In this document: positions 25,201 to 34,548 of the stretch, one piece after another | Layout of the letters: each line of letters starts with the position of its first letter | How positions within the stretch are numbered: the first letter of the stretch is position 1 | Assembly (NCBI RefSeq): GCF_019059575.1 | Contig: NW_024882210.1 | Span: 248,001 to 312,000, forward strand | Length of the DNA: 64,000 bases | Origin: Amphibalanus amphitrite | Taxonomy: Eukaryota; Arthropoda; Thecostraca; Balanomorpha; Balanidae | Direction: 5' to 3' | The notes under the pieces: model-generated | Databases searched by the model: none | Seen by the model: only the letters and a program-made list of their open reading frames with translations | Told to the model about the DNA's origin: nothing | Program-made: the position numbers and the translations under genes

Positions 25201-26032
25201 CCATGAACAGCATCTGACAGAACCCAAAACAGCATCTGACCGAGAACAGCATTAAACGGAAACCAAATCTACCCAGCTTGCAGCCTTGCCACCAGAGCCA
25301 ACACGACACTACACGACTCAGTTGACAACCGTATGACACATGACACTACGCAAGACGCAGTTCGCGCTACGAACCAGACCAGACTGGTCGGTTCTGACAC
25401 TTCACGATCACAACCACGAGCAGCAGTCTGCACTCACCTGGGAACCGAGAGGGGAAGAGGCGTCCCTGTCGCGAGTAGAGCCACGGCAGCAGCGGGTACT
25501 CCGTCTGCGGCGGCAGGCCGGCGCCCAGGTGCGGCGGTCCGAACGCCGGCGGCAGCGGCTGACCGGCTGCCGACACCGCCGGCCGCGGCAGAGCCAGCGG
25601 GTGCGCCAGACCGAACCCGGGCAGACCGGGCACCGGCGTCCGCAGCGCGGCCGGGTGCAGCGGCTCCGGCGCGTGCAGCCGCATACTGTGCAGCTGCTGC
25701 ATGCTCTGCAGGTGGTGGAAGGCGGCCAGCTTGGCCGACTCGAGGTCCACCGGCGGCGACTTGGGCCCGCCGCCGCCGCCGCGCTGCCACACCGGCGAGC
25801 GCGAGCGCAGCGGCGAGCGGGGCCGGCTCGACGGCGACCAGGCGGCTCCGGCCGGCGAGCCGGGCGAGCGCGGCGAGCGAGGAGAGCGAGGAGAGCGAGC
25901 CGGGGACACGCGTCCGGCGGCCGACACACGCGGCTTCTCCTCGGCCGGCGAGTCGTCGCCGACGATAGAGTCGATCGAGAAGCCGATCTTGGGCTTGGCG
26001 GCCGGCGCGGAGAAGTTCAGCGGTGCCATCAT
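16049..26032 (-). CDS. ems: Empty spiracles/EMX homeobox transcription factor (three coding exons)
   Basis: A sequence-specific nuclear transcription factor. The Ems/EMX family patterns anterior head and brain segments in bilaterians. The predicted protein joins 25438-26032, 17021-17193 and 16049-16246 into 321 residues. Residues 18-24 (FSIDSIV) form an eh1-like Groucho-binding motif. Residues 44-80 are SPR-rich low complexity. Residues 179-199 contain the PWL hexapeptide-like motif and the family-typical LFPSRFPG. The homeodomain spans 213-272, with the helix 3 motif [11 protein letters not shown] and Gln50, followed by an acidic tail containing ENIDVD. An intron splits the homeodomain between positions 44 and 45, a known position in homeobox genes. 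Two adjacent ATGs exist (26032 and 26029); the second has the better context (A at -3, G at +4). No other gene is recognisable in the window, so neighbours give no clue. Orthology rests on motif recognition, not a search. Confidence 0.93.
16247..17020 (-). other. ems: ems intron 2
   Basis: A 774-bp intron, GTAAGG at its 5' end and TTCCAG at its 3' end, interrupting the homeodomain between positions 44 and 45. It is GC-rich with a poly-C run near 16951. A short tandem repeat of CAGACCAACAGC(C/T)GGC-like units lies at about 16786-16860. No nested gene is seen. Confidence 0.9.
17021..17193 (-). CDS. ems: ems coding exon 2 (homeodomain positions 1-44)
   Basis: This 173-bp exon has an acceptor ending CCCGCAG and a donor beginning GTAAGG. 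It supplies two bases to finish Gly199 and then 57 codons. It encodes [15 protein letters not shown] and homeodomain helices 1 and 2, including [19 protein letters not shown] and [19 protein letters not shown]. It ends at ETQ in phase 0, so it joins exon 3 (VKVWFQNRR) to give the canonical ETQVKVWFQ sequence. Confidence 0.95.
17194..19959 (-). other. ems: ems intron 1, 3' part
   Basis: Part of the 8,244-bp first intron (17194-25437). It contains GC-rich islands at about 17840-18060 and 19100-19940 that alternate with AT-rich sequence at 18060-19100. A poly-G run lies near 17250. No coding exon or small RNA was recognised. The islands are plausible intronic regulatory DNA, by inference only. 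Confidence 0.7.
19960..21133. mobile_element. TTAA-flanked MITE-like element, copy 1 (in ems intron 1)
   Basis: A 1,174-bp element bounded by TTAA at both ends (19960-19963, 21130-21133) with the terminal inverted repeat CCCGCGCCCCGTAGGG. A hairpin near each end pairs a G-run with a C-run around CGAAACG (19977-20004 and 21064-21088). There is no transposase frame. TTAA duplication and CCC-starting termini match piggyBac-type elements, but the assignment is inferred. The interior is dense in TGACCT (about fifteen by my count, 20629-20975) and has four TGACGTCA, two of them at 20134 and 20145. Copy 2 (28621-29801) is its closest relative in the window. Confidence 0.88.
21134..22888. other. ems: ems intron 1, middle part
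   Basis: Unique, mostly AT-rich intronic sequence. A (TG)n tract followed by a G-run lies at 21316-21352. No exon, RNA gene or element ends were identified. Confidence 0.6.
22889..23041. mobile_element. hAT-type MITE (153 bp)
   Basis: The terminal inverted repeats share CGGCGGAAC (left CATAGGCGGCGGAAC, right CAGTAGCGGCGGAAC on the reverse strand). Flanking 8-mers CAGATTTC (22881-22888) and CAGGTTTC (23042-23049) agree at 7 of 8 positions, as expected for an aged hAT target-site duplication. The interior has a GGCACCGGGGCACCGTGCC hairpin and a poly-C run. It is non-autonomous. Confidence 0.75.
23042..23925. other. ems: ems intron 1, unique AT-rich part
   Basis: AT-rich intronic DNA between the MITE and the foldback element. 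Nothing recognisable beyond short AT runs. Confidence 0.6.
23967..24184. mobile_element. Foldback element with about 109-bp arms
   Basis: An almost perfect long inverted repeat. It opens CGAGAGTACATGACCCTCC and closes with the reverse complement, which carries one change in that stretch plus a small indel near AACTATTAAAACAG. The centre is a 28-bp unit in tandem, each unit itself a hairpin (CAGCGCCG, loop TTGACTTCA, CGGCGCTG). The 12-mer GCAAAAGAACTT occurs on both sides (23926-23937 and 24187-24198) and may be a target duplication. If so, the left boundary has about 29 unpaired bases. There is no coding capacity. Confidence 0.8.
24199..25437. other. ems: ems intron 1, 5' part
   Basis: AT-rich at first. 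Then comes a run of CATCTGACATCTGACATCG repeats (24832-24890) and a CTGACCTGACCTGA-rich stretch (25020-25135) resembling the motif content of the TTAA elements. It ends at the GTGAGT donor of exon 1. No additional exon was recognised. Confidence 0.6.
25438..26032 (-). CDS. ems: ems coding exon 1
   Basis: Encodes residues 1-198 plus the first base of Gly199. It begins with ATGATG and ends CCCAG followed by GTGAGT, a strong donor in phase 1. It contains the eh1-like motif, the SPR-repeat segment, a glycine run (85-89), a conserved-looking [19 protein letters not shown] helix (102-120), and the PWL/RFPG segment just before the splice site. Without splicing the frame reads on for only about 22 nonconserved residues, which supports the donor. 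Confidence 0.92.
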
Positions 26033-26850
26033 CTCGGACGACGGCGGCGGCGGCACAGAGCGAGAGCACGCGGCGACACTACCCTCCGCCGGCCGGTCGG
26101 GGCAAGACTAGCTAACAAACACTTAACAATTTCTTTAGCGGCTATTACACATCTAAAACTCGACACGGATTGGTTCATTATCTCCCGCACAATCTGAGCC
26201 GGCCTAATACCGGCCTCCGATTGGTCGAGAGCGCGCTGGGCGGAGCCTGCACAGTTCCTCGTCCCGTCGCCAGGTGGCAGTGCCGCAGTTGAGCCGGCGC
26301 CGGCGCCAGGCGACACCGGAGGCGGATTCGACAGGGCTGGTTACGCCGTGCCAGATTGAAATTAATGCGATTTAGTGTGCCAATTGAGCGGGCAGGCAGC
26401 GCGGGCCGCGTGGGCCGGCCGGGGGACGGCGACTGATAGGGCAGAAACAGCAGCTGCGAACACAGAGGGGCGACAGGGCCCCGGCCCGGCGCCCCGGGCG
26501 GCTTCCCCCGCCCCGCCGCCGGCGGCGTGCAGGCCACGCCTCGGCGCACCTGCGGGGGCGTGGCCTGGCCGCTGCCATTAGCCGGCAATGACCATCTATC
26601 ACTGCCGTAATGACATAAGGATAAAACGGCGCACGGTGCAGGCCGTATGGTAATGTTGTGATTAGTGGCACGTCCGTGTCGGCACACGGCGTCGGCAGCG
26701 GCGGCCTTTGAGGCGGCGGTGGCGGCTGACGTCGAGCGTCGAGCGTCGCTGACGGCGAGTGCCGCAGACGGCGCCCTCCACCCGTCCCCCTGCCTGTCGC
26801 TCTGGGTCCACGGCCGTCCCAGCGAGAGCCGGCCGACCGACTGGTGTAGT
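26033..26850 (-). promoter_or_regulatory. ems: CpG-rich 5' flank of ems, likely promoter/5' UTR
   Basis: About 800 bp of CpG-rich sequence immediately upstream of the ems start codon on the coding strand. No clear TATA box was found on the minus strand, and the transcription start cannot be placed from sequence. The region contains short AT-rich islets (for example near 26355-26375) within GC-rich DNA. The promoter role is inferred from position and composition. Confidence 0.45.
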
Positions 26851-27144
26851 CCCGTATATAGCCAGTGTTTGGGTGTATTTCCCCACCCCGCTACTGCAGT
26901 GAAGCCCGTCCTTAGTGCACAACATTTTGGTGTATTCCCTGCGCTACTGCTGTAATCCGTACTCCGTACCTACCCAGTGTTTCGCTGCATTGCCTGCGTT
27001 ACTTACACAGTTCTAAACGAGTGTTTCGGTGTAGCCACTGCACTACTGATGTATTTTATCCCCAGTGTCTTGATGTTTTCACTGAGATAGATGTGCAGTC
27101 CGTTCCCAGTGTTTTGGTGTAACAACTGCGCTAATCATGTAATA
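26851..27144. repeat. About 65-bp tandem array, left part
   Basis: Diverged units share CCCAGTGTTTCGGTGTA, CTGCGCTACT and TGTAGTCCGTA. The array continues at 27605-27845, so it was split by insertion of the hAT-type element at 27153-27596. Confidence 0.8.
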
Positions 27145-27152
27145 TGTACAAG

Positions 27153-27596
27153 CAGGGATGCGGAGCCGGAGCCGGAGCAGAGCCGCCGGAGCCGGCACAT
27201 TTTGCCCGGAGCCGGAGCTGGAGCCGGAGCCGCCATGACATTTCACCCGGAGCCGGAGCCGGAGCCGGAGTCGATTTTTTCTCCGAAGCCGGAGCCGGAG
27301 CCGGAGCTGTCTGAAATTTCCACGGCTCCGTGGAAAGTACATCCCTGCGCATAGGGGATGTACTGAGTTGGAGCCGGAGCCGGAGCCGGAGCTGCCGGAG
27401 CCGGACCATTTTACTCTGAGCCGGAGCCGGAGCCGGAGCCGCCGGAGCCGGACCATTTTACTCTGAGCCGGAGCCGGAGCCGGAGCCGCCATGACAATTC
27501 ACCCGGATCCGGAGCCGGAGCTGGAGCCGATTTTTTTTCTCCAGAGGCGGAGCTGGAGCCGGAGCCGTCTGAAATTTTTACGGCTCCGCATCCCTG
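27153..27596. mobile_element. hAT-type MITE rich in GGAGCC repeats (444 bp)
   Basis: The perfect 16-bp terminal inverted repeat CAGGGATGCGGAGCCG is flanked by the perfect 8-bp duplication TGTACAAG (27145-27152 and 27597-27604), the signature of hAT transposition. The interior is almost wholly GGAGCC/CCGGAG hexamer repeats. A central CATCCCTGCGCATAGGGGATG segment (27340-27360) looks like two element ends meeting, so the insertion appears to be a fused or internally duplicated copy. Glycine/serine and proline/glutamate open frames through it are repeat artefacts. Confidence 0.88.
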
Positions 27597-27604
27597 TGTA
27601 CAAG

Positions 27605-27845
27605 TGTTTCGGTGCATTAACTACGCTTCTATGTAGAGTAGGTCGTACCCAGTGGTTCGGGGTATTCGTGACTAGGCTGCTCATTTAGTCCGTGCTTAGA
27701 ACCCAGTGTTTCGGTGTAGGTACTTTGCTAGTTACTCATGTAGTCAGTATCTAATGTGTTGCTATATTTTCTTAGCAACTGGTGTAGTCTGCACCCAGTG
27801 TTCCGGTGTATTTACTGAGCTACTGAGTGACGTTAAATCTGTACT
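27605..27845. repeat. About 65-bp tandem array, right part
   Basis: Continuation of the array at 26851-27144, with GTGTTTCGGTG(C/T)A, CATTTAGTCCGT and ACCCAGTGTT units. Confidence 0.8.
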
Positions 27846-27917
27846 GCGCTTATCGCACTAAGTTCAAGGCACTATACTGCCGTTTCTGTTTCTGTGCCCA
27901 GAGTGTTGACTAATTTT

Positions 27918-28173
27918 CAGGGGCGCGGGAACTACTTTCATACTGGGGGGGGGGGGGCACACCATGATAGAGATAAACCTAGGTTACCCCCAAATTTAGT
28001 TTTCTCGCCGGTTTTAGGCCACTTATTTTTCATCCCTCGGCTTTTTCAACAAAAACGAAAACATTTGCAAAAAAGTGCGGTATTCCGTCTTAAAGTTGTG
28101 GGGGCACCGCCCCCACGGCCCTAAAGCTAGGGGGGCAAGCTGCCCCCACTGCCCCCCGGTTCCCGCGCCCATG
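27918..28173. mobile_element. hAT-type MITE (256 bp)
   Basis: Termini CAGGGGCGCGGGAAC and (reverse strand) CATGGGCGCGGGAAC are flanked by the perfect 8-bp duplication CTAATTTT (27910-27917 and 28174-28181). Inside are a poly-G run and several GGGGGC/GCCCCC hairpins near 28100-28155. No transposase is present. Confidence 0.88.
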
Positions 28174-28181
28174 CTAATTTT

Positions 28182-28620
28182 CTATTGTTCTTGTGGTGTT
28201 CCTGGCTTCTGCTTGGTTCTGTAAAACCACGCTAATGCCGTGGGTCCCTAAACATTCGGCTTGTGTCAGTGTGGAACCCTTGCCCAGCATTGGTATGCAT
28301 TGTATAAACTATTTTGTGTGATTCTTCGGAATGCTTTAGACGAGGTGTATCACTGTCCACTGATGTTGGTTGTCGGACTTTCGTCCACATCTTGTGAAAC
28401 TATAAACATTTCAACTCAAGACGGGGACGAAATCCGACAGCCAAAAATCAGTGATCCTATTTTGTTTCTAAAGGACTGAGGAGGCTCTATCAAAACGCCA
28501 GATTTTGGTGGCATTGCTGGTACTCAAGCTATTCTTCGAATTTGTTGCTGTTCGAATGTACCATTTGCCCTGCCAAATAATAAGCAAAATAACCATGTTC
28601 ATTTTACGTTAGAACGATTA
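28182..28620. other. Unique noncoding DNA
   Basis: AT-leaning sequence between two elements. No gene was recognised. Confidence 0.55.
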
Positions 28621-29801
28621 TTAACCCGCGCCCTGATGGGGGGGGGGGCATTTTTGCCCCCCCTGTGGTTTTTCTTAAATAGCGAGAAAACGGCGGCGCG
28701 CAGCGCCGCCAAATTTTGGGTACCTTACTGGGCATCAATTTGACACCTTCACACAAAATTTCAAGTCACAGGTCACCTCAGGTCAGGAGTTATTGAGGTC
28801 AAACTGAGGTCATGTTCGAGTAAAAATGAGCAAAAAACACGACATCTTTAAACGCTCACAAATTCTACAGTTAACAAGCAATTTTAAAGTTCTTTATGTG
28901 GTTGTGTAGACAAAAGACGGCGCTACAAAACTGCTATCTCGGATTTTCGAAATTTTGGGATTTTGACCCCCAAAAATCAAAAAATTGATTTTTTTAGAAA
29001 AACTCAAAAAATTTCCAAAAAATTTTCGAATTTCGAAAAAACTGGAATATATGTGATAGTCCCTGCGCTCTTCGATATACATACCAAATTTTAGATCGAT
29101 ACCTCTTTTTTTGGCCAAGTTATAGCGAAAAAAACTGTTAAAAATTGATGACGTCAAATTTTTGAACTCAATTTTTAGCAATTCTAGACCTTGTAGCGCA
29201 AAACGAAGACCACCATTGAACTCCCCGTGACGAGCTGCATCGAATCGATACCCATTTTATGCAAAAATATCAACTTTGAAATTTGACCTAATTTGACCTG
29301 ACTTTGACCTGACCTTGACCTGACCTTGACCAAAACGTGACCTAAGCTGGCCCTAAAGTCTGTCTGACCCACATAATCGCATTTGTCATGTAAAATGGAC
29401 CATAAAACATGTATCACACGACACTTTCATATTGTGACCCCCCAGTGACCTGACCTCTGTGACCTGACCTGGTATCAGTGACCTCAAATAGCAAAATATG
29501 TGTTTGAAGAACACTTTCCCATCGATGATTTTCAATGAAATGCATTTTACTCGATTTTACAACGCATTTCTTGAAATGCCTGTAAACGGTGAAAATTCGA
29601 CCTTTGACCTGACCTGTGACGTCATCGGTTTGACCGAGGTCAATGAAATTGGGTCACAAGGTAGTTCCCCGTTGGGGCTATCCAACACCGTTTACCGCTT
29701 GTCGCTACGTTGCGTGGTTCTCGAGATCTGAGGGGGGGGGCCAAAATGGTCCCCCCCATCAGACCGCGTTGCTCGGCAGACCCCATCTGGGCGCGGGTTA
29801 A
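28621..29801. mobile_element. TTAA-flanked MITE-like element, copy 2
   Basis: A 1,181-bp element. TTAA lies at 28621-28624 and 29798-29801, and the termini CCCGCGCCC(T/A)GATGGGG match apart from one base. Subterminal hairpins lie at 28638-28665 (loop around ATTTTT) and 29731-29757. The interior closely parallels copy 1, including the long A/T-rich stretch at 28960-29050 and the TGACCT-dense stretch at 29280-29640. It is non-autonomous. Confidence 0.9.
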
Positions 29802-30839
29802 AACGTCATGAATCGTTTTATGCTTGAAGTTAATTTCGAATCAGTTCGCTAGGCATTATGCACATACATTATATAAACTAACAGCTAATTTTCACGAAGC
29901 AATTACACAAATGCCAAATCAGTCAGGCAACAACAGTTTGCAATGTTTTCAGTTCATCACCAACCAATCTGGGGACGTTAGTCTGGAAACTCTTGGCTAC
30001 GATTAGCCCATCCAACGTCTGTGGGTGTTTGAATCGCTAGAAACAAATCTCAACTAAAATCTTTTATAATCGTATGAATATAAAAAGAACATGCAACACG
30101 AGCCACAAAATAGGGGCAAAGCCAACTGACTGGGCAAGACCGTAAAACCCAGGAGACCTAAAATAAAAAACAAGCCACAGAATAAAAGAATACAACAAGA
30201 ACCACATAATAACGGCGAAACCAACTGGCTAGGCAAGACCGTAAAACCAGGAGATCTAAAACCAAAAATAAAGTCAGACATTTAACGCAAAGTCCTCCAC
30301 AAGATGCCACAAATCGAATATGTCTTCCCATTCAACCTCAATCGAATCTGTAGCTCATTACCTTTCCTTTTTACAATGTAATTGGATAACAAAACTGTTC
30401 ATTCTTCTTTAAGTTCCACTCAAAGCTGGAGTCACATACGTGTGGTCCAGAGATCGGCTGCATCCTCAGCTGCATTATTAAGTAGTTCCGATCAATCAAC
30501 AAATACTAGAAGCTGTCAGCCGCATAAGATCCCCATGTCACCGATTAGACCGACCGCAAACTGTCAGCCCTTACCCCAGACTTACACATTTTTGAGTAAA
30601 ACAGACAGGCGCTACTGCATGTAACTTTAACAATCATTCGATAATTGGTGATGTTTGAAATTTGATTCTAGCGGTCCAAGCACTCATAGCCGTTGGACGG
30701 GCTAAGGCGTGCCCGTTAGAAGAAAAATGCTCAGAGTGCGCAAACCCGATATCTTTCAGGTAGCCACTAGCCATACTACATATGCAGAAATGTTTAGCCT
30801 TGCAAGGCCTGCATGTTGAGTTGCGAGCAATTCATATGG
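29802..30839. other. Unique noncoding DNA with a roughly 100-bp duplication
   Basis: Between element copies 2 and 3. Apart from the tandem dimer at 30081-30276, nothing is recognisable. Confidence 0.55.
30081..30276. repeat. Tandem dimer of about 100 bp
   Basis: Two successive units share GGGCAAGACCGTAAAACC (GGC in one copy reads GGCTAGG upstream), AGGAGA(C/T)CTAAAA and GC(A/G)A(A/C)(G/A)CCAACTG. The copies are moderately diverged. Confidence 0.7.
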
Positions 30840-32031
30840 TTAACCCGCGCTCCACTGGGGGGGGGGGGGCTATTTATAGCCCCCCTCCCGTTTTTCTGCA
30901 ATAACTTCCAAACCACTTGATGTATCGACGCCAAACTTTCAGTACCTTCGGATGCATCAATTTGACACCTTTTGACAAAATTTGAACTTCGTAGCTACCA
31001 CAGGTCGGCCGGAAATGACGTCAGAGTGACGTCATGTTCGGCCGATTTCGACGCAAAACATTGAACCACGGCAATCGCTCCCAAGGGCTCAGTTTTTAAT
31101 CTAGATCCAATTTCTTTGGTTGAGAGGACTTAGAATAGACTGCACTATCACACTGCTATCTCGGATTTTCGAAATTTTGAAAATTTTGTATTTTTTTATA
31201 ATAAAATTGAAAATTTACATTTTTACATTTTTTTCAAAAAGTTTTTGACTTTTCGAAAAAAAAAAACGGAATATATGTGATAGAACGCGTTATTATAACT
31301 AGCCCTAGCAAGTTTTAGCCAAATATCTTCAAAAATGGCCAAGTTATACGCATTATTGCAAAAAATTCACAATTATTAATTTTTCAAATCGATTTTTCAC
31401 CACGTATTTGACATCGTACGCCAATATAAATAGCACCATCGTGTTCCTGAGCTCAAACTGCTTCCAATAGACACCTTTTCTGTTGAAAAATTATAACTTC
31501 CAAAATTGACCTTTTTTTACCTGAACGTGGCCTGACCTAGGGTAAATTCGACTCAAAATGACCTCGAATGACACAGACGACATCAAATTCGAAATCTTTG
31601 GCCTAAATGGACCATAAAACATGCGTCACGTGACCGACGCATGATGTAATATTTTCGTGACCTGTGATGACCTGACCTTGACCTGAAAATCAAAGTACAA
31701 GTTTGGTACCCTCAGGGTATCTAGAGCATCTATTCATGAGTGTTTGAGCCAAAAATGAACCTGATCTGACTTGTAAGACGGCGGCCAGAGCCCAAAACGT
31801 AAACAAGCCAAAATGCTAATAATTTTTACTTTGACCTGACCTGTGACGTTATCGGTGACCTCGAGGTCAATGAAATTAGGTTTCGCTCGACAGTTTTTCC
31901 GGGGCTATCAGACGCCGTTTGAATTTTGACGATCGGCCCAGTAGTTTCGGAGTTAGGAGGGGGGGCTATGAATAGCCCCCCCCCCCCCAGTAGGGCGTGT
32001 TATACGCAGACCCCAGTGGGGCGTGGGTTAA
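30840..32031. mobile_element. TTAA-flanked MITE-like element, copy 3
   Basis: A 1,192-bp element with TTAA at 30840-30843 and 32028-32031. The termini are CCCGCGCTCCACTGGGG and CCCACGCCCCACTGGGG. The two end hairpins match each other: G-run, GGCTAT, two-base loop, ATAGCC, C-run (30857-30888 and 31959-31989). The interior is more diverged from copies 1 and 2 but keeps the AT-rich core (31150-31270) and TGACCT motifs (31640-31870). Confidence 0.88.
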
Positions 32032-32479
32032 TGCAACTAAGACACAAGCAGTTACCAATTCTTCATAATCATCAAGTGCACAAAGACGCCTAGTTATGCA
32101 CAGAGACAGCAGCTTTGCTTGCTCACATCGGTATGTCACGTAGGTGCACATCAGACGAAAATAACGGCATGCTTGTCTTAGCAATTAAGGCAGTTTACGC
32201 TGGTAATCTCTTCATTTCTCGAAAATATGTAGAGGCTTATAGTGATTGTTTTCTTACCGTCTGATGCTCACCAGTTACCTACTTTAGGTAGGAAGGCCAT
32301 CAACCATCAGCTAGTTGATGAAATGCAAAGCTTGCCGTGACAGTAGCAATCTATTCGTAATTAAATGGTTTTGGCAGTGTCTCAAGAATAGTACATATTT
32401 GTGGGCTCATGGATATAACGAGTATTCGAGCGAGGTGAAAAGCTGAAGCCACTTTTTACCCTTTTTAGTTTTTGCCTGT
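32032..32479. other. Unique noncoding DNA
   Basis: No exon, RNA or repeat signature was recognised. Confidence 0.5.
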
Positions 32480-32714
32480 AGGTACAGGTCTCGCGAGATT
32501 AAGCGGTAGGTTTTGCACTTTTACATTTCCGGTTATATCTCAGAAACTAATCGATCTACGATGAAGCCATTTCAAAGGATCATGGCCGGCTTGTGAACCA
32601 ACAAGTCGATCGCATCTTCAACAGTTAAAAGCTTAAGGCGACGAAGATATAGCCTGAAGTACACTAAATTTTCTAGGTGCAAAACCTACCGCTAAAACCC
32701 GCGAGACCTGTACC
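32480..32714. mobile_element. Inverted-repeat element with about 38-bp ends
   Basis: The ends AGGTACAGGTCTCGCG and GCGGTAGGTTTTGCAC are repeated in inverse orientation at the right end (32678-32714), with a small mismatch block between them. This outlines a roughly 235-bp MITE-like unit. No target duplication is visible, because the right flank is occupied by a hAT-type insertion whose duplicated 8-mer overlaps the last bases of this element. Confidence 0.7.
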
Positions 32715-32717
32715 TTC

Positions 32718-32979
32718 TAGTGATGTCAATTACGGAAAATCGGAATACCGATACCAAACCAAATACCAACCAAAACCGTGGAGAAATACCGAAACCAAAC
32801 CAACTTGGGAACATGAGGAAAATACCAACTTTTTACCGATTTCTTAGCCGCTTAAACATTAGCGAGGGTTCATGATACCAACAAAATACCAAACACATTA
32901 GGATTGAAGTACCAAATACCGAGTTGGTATCGGTTTGGTATCGGTATACCAAAAAGCTGGTATCCGATTGACATCTCTA
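32718..32979. mobile_element. hAT-type MITE rich in GGTATCGG (262 bp)
   Basis: Termini TAGTGATGTCAAT and (reverse strand) TAGAGATGTCAAT are flanked by the perfect 8-bp duplication GTACCTTC (32710-32717 and 32980-32987). The interior repeats ATACCAAACC and GGTATCGG motifs. The target duplication includes the final GTACC of the inverted-repeat element on the left, so this hAT element inserted after that one. Confidence 0.9.
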
Positions 32980-32987
32980 GTACCTTC

Positions 32988-33804
32988 TACCATAGACCGT
33001 TGTATGGCGAGGTCAAAGGTCTATGCTCTACATTTTCTATTGAGACATCTCAGTGCTAGTCCATTGTGATAGGATAGGGGTGTGGAAGGAGAGGTACGTA
33101 CGGCCGAACGGTTGGAATGATTTATTTTGGTCGTTTCTCTGGCCTTCTGCGCCCCTACAGCACCAGTTGATATATGAATTCTTTTCGATTCGACTCCAAT
33201 TACAAAACATCCAGCAAGACTTTCACAAAGCGTCTTCTTAGAGATGAATTTTCATAAGTAGAGAGGGTCTTTCAACTCAAAGACACAGCACAACTTGTGC
33301 AAGTTGCCGCAGCTCTGTCAGCTCCGCCCTCGGCGAGCTCCGCTTCCCCAGCAGACGGCCCCAGTTTCCCACTAACAGGCCCGCCGAGTGCCTCCCTCTC
33401 GTGTGACCCCGTCCGCCCCGGGCCGCCCTGCTCTGACACACCGTGACCACGTTAGCGGTCGGCCGACGGCGGCAGTCTCTGCGCCCTGCGCCGAACGTGA
33501 CGCGCTGCGTCGTTTTTGTGCCGCTCGCGACGCCCTACCGGAGGCGTGCAAATTTGATTACACGCCGCGGCCCGAGCGCTGGGGACGCGTGCGGGCTCAG
33601 GGCGCGGCGGGGGGCGTGCCGGGACAAATCGACGCCCGCCGCCCGTCCCAGAGGCCAATTACCAATTAAATCATTGGGTGATTGCCGTCACGAAGAATGG
33701 CCACGAGAGCGCGCTGCCATTGTGCGTCAATACCGAGGAAGTGCGAGCGGCAGCATCTGACCGCCGAGACTTCCCGTCAGCCCCAATTAGCGGCGTCTCG
33801 GAGA

Positions 33805-33838
<34 letters not shown>

Positions 33839-34059
33839 GTCACGGCCGACATTTCACCGCAAATGGGACGCATTCCGTGAGCCGTGTGATTGCTCCTGCT
33901 CTCCCTCCCTCTGGTTAGTGCCGGCGGGTGGCTCGGTTCCTGCTCGGATTTCAGAGGGGCGGTGCCGTGGTCCACTGATTGAGCTAACTGTGGGGACTAA
34001 CTGGAGTGACAGTCGAGACGGGCGGCCACTCCGCCCAGTGCAGTAGACGGAGAGTGATC
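32988..34059. other. Noncoding DNA with GC-rich island and (GGC)n
   Basis: AT-rich to about 33290, then a CpG-rich island (33300-34030) with a pure (CGG)n run at 33806-33838. Open frames in the island overlap on both strands and show no domain. A regulatory or promoter role is possible but unsupported. Confidence 0.45.
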
Positions 34060-34548
34060 AATTGTCGACAGGCGCGCACACAGGATTTTTGAATGGGGGG
34101 GGGGCACGACCTTTGAACTGGGCTCCCATGCCAAAGGCCCCCCCCCCCCAAAAAAAAAAAAAAATTACGGCCCCGGGGCTATATTTCGGTTGGTTTGAAG
34201 CTGAGCAATTGGTTTGTCAATGCATGGTAGGTAAAACAATTACTTCGGTACCAGGTTAATTTTCAAAACATATATATTTTTACGCTAGCATGTTTTTTTA
34301 GCATGTTTTTTTTCGCGGACCTCGGGCCCGCGAGTCACCCGGGGGCCCGGGGTCAGCTCAGGCAAGGATGTATCCAGGACCTTTCGATGGGAGGAGGGAG
34401 GCACGGTGGGTCCAGTCTCACTGGCAGACGGGTCTATTTAAAACTGTGTTTGCATGAGAAAATGTGGAAAATCGGCAAGCAAAAGTATCATTTATGCCCG
34501 AGGAGTGTGCCTAATGTACACTAATGCCTACATGGTATTTTACGAGCG
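34060..34548. other. Noncoding DNA with element-like fragments
   Basis: CAGGCGCGCACACAGGATTT (34069-34088), followed by a G-run and later a C-run/A-run (34139-34163), resembles a decayed hAT-type terminus. GCAAGGATGTATCCAGGACC (34362-34381) resembles another. No complete element with matching ends and target duplication could be drawn. Confidence 0.35.

Noticed and set aside
26033..26056. Upstream extension of the ems start to 26056
   Set aside because: The codon there is GTG, not ATG. The two adjacent ATG codons at 26032 and 26029 are the first proper starts in frame.
25333..26197. Plus-strand and alternative-frame open frames of 136-285 codons over ems exon 1
   Set aside because: They are shadows of the minus-strand ems exon, which has conserved family motifs and matching splice sites. 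The others are Arg/Ala/Pro-rich noise from GC-rich codons.
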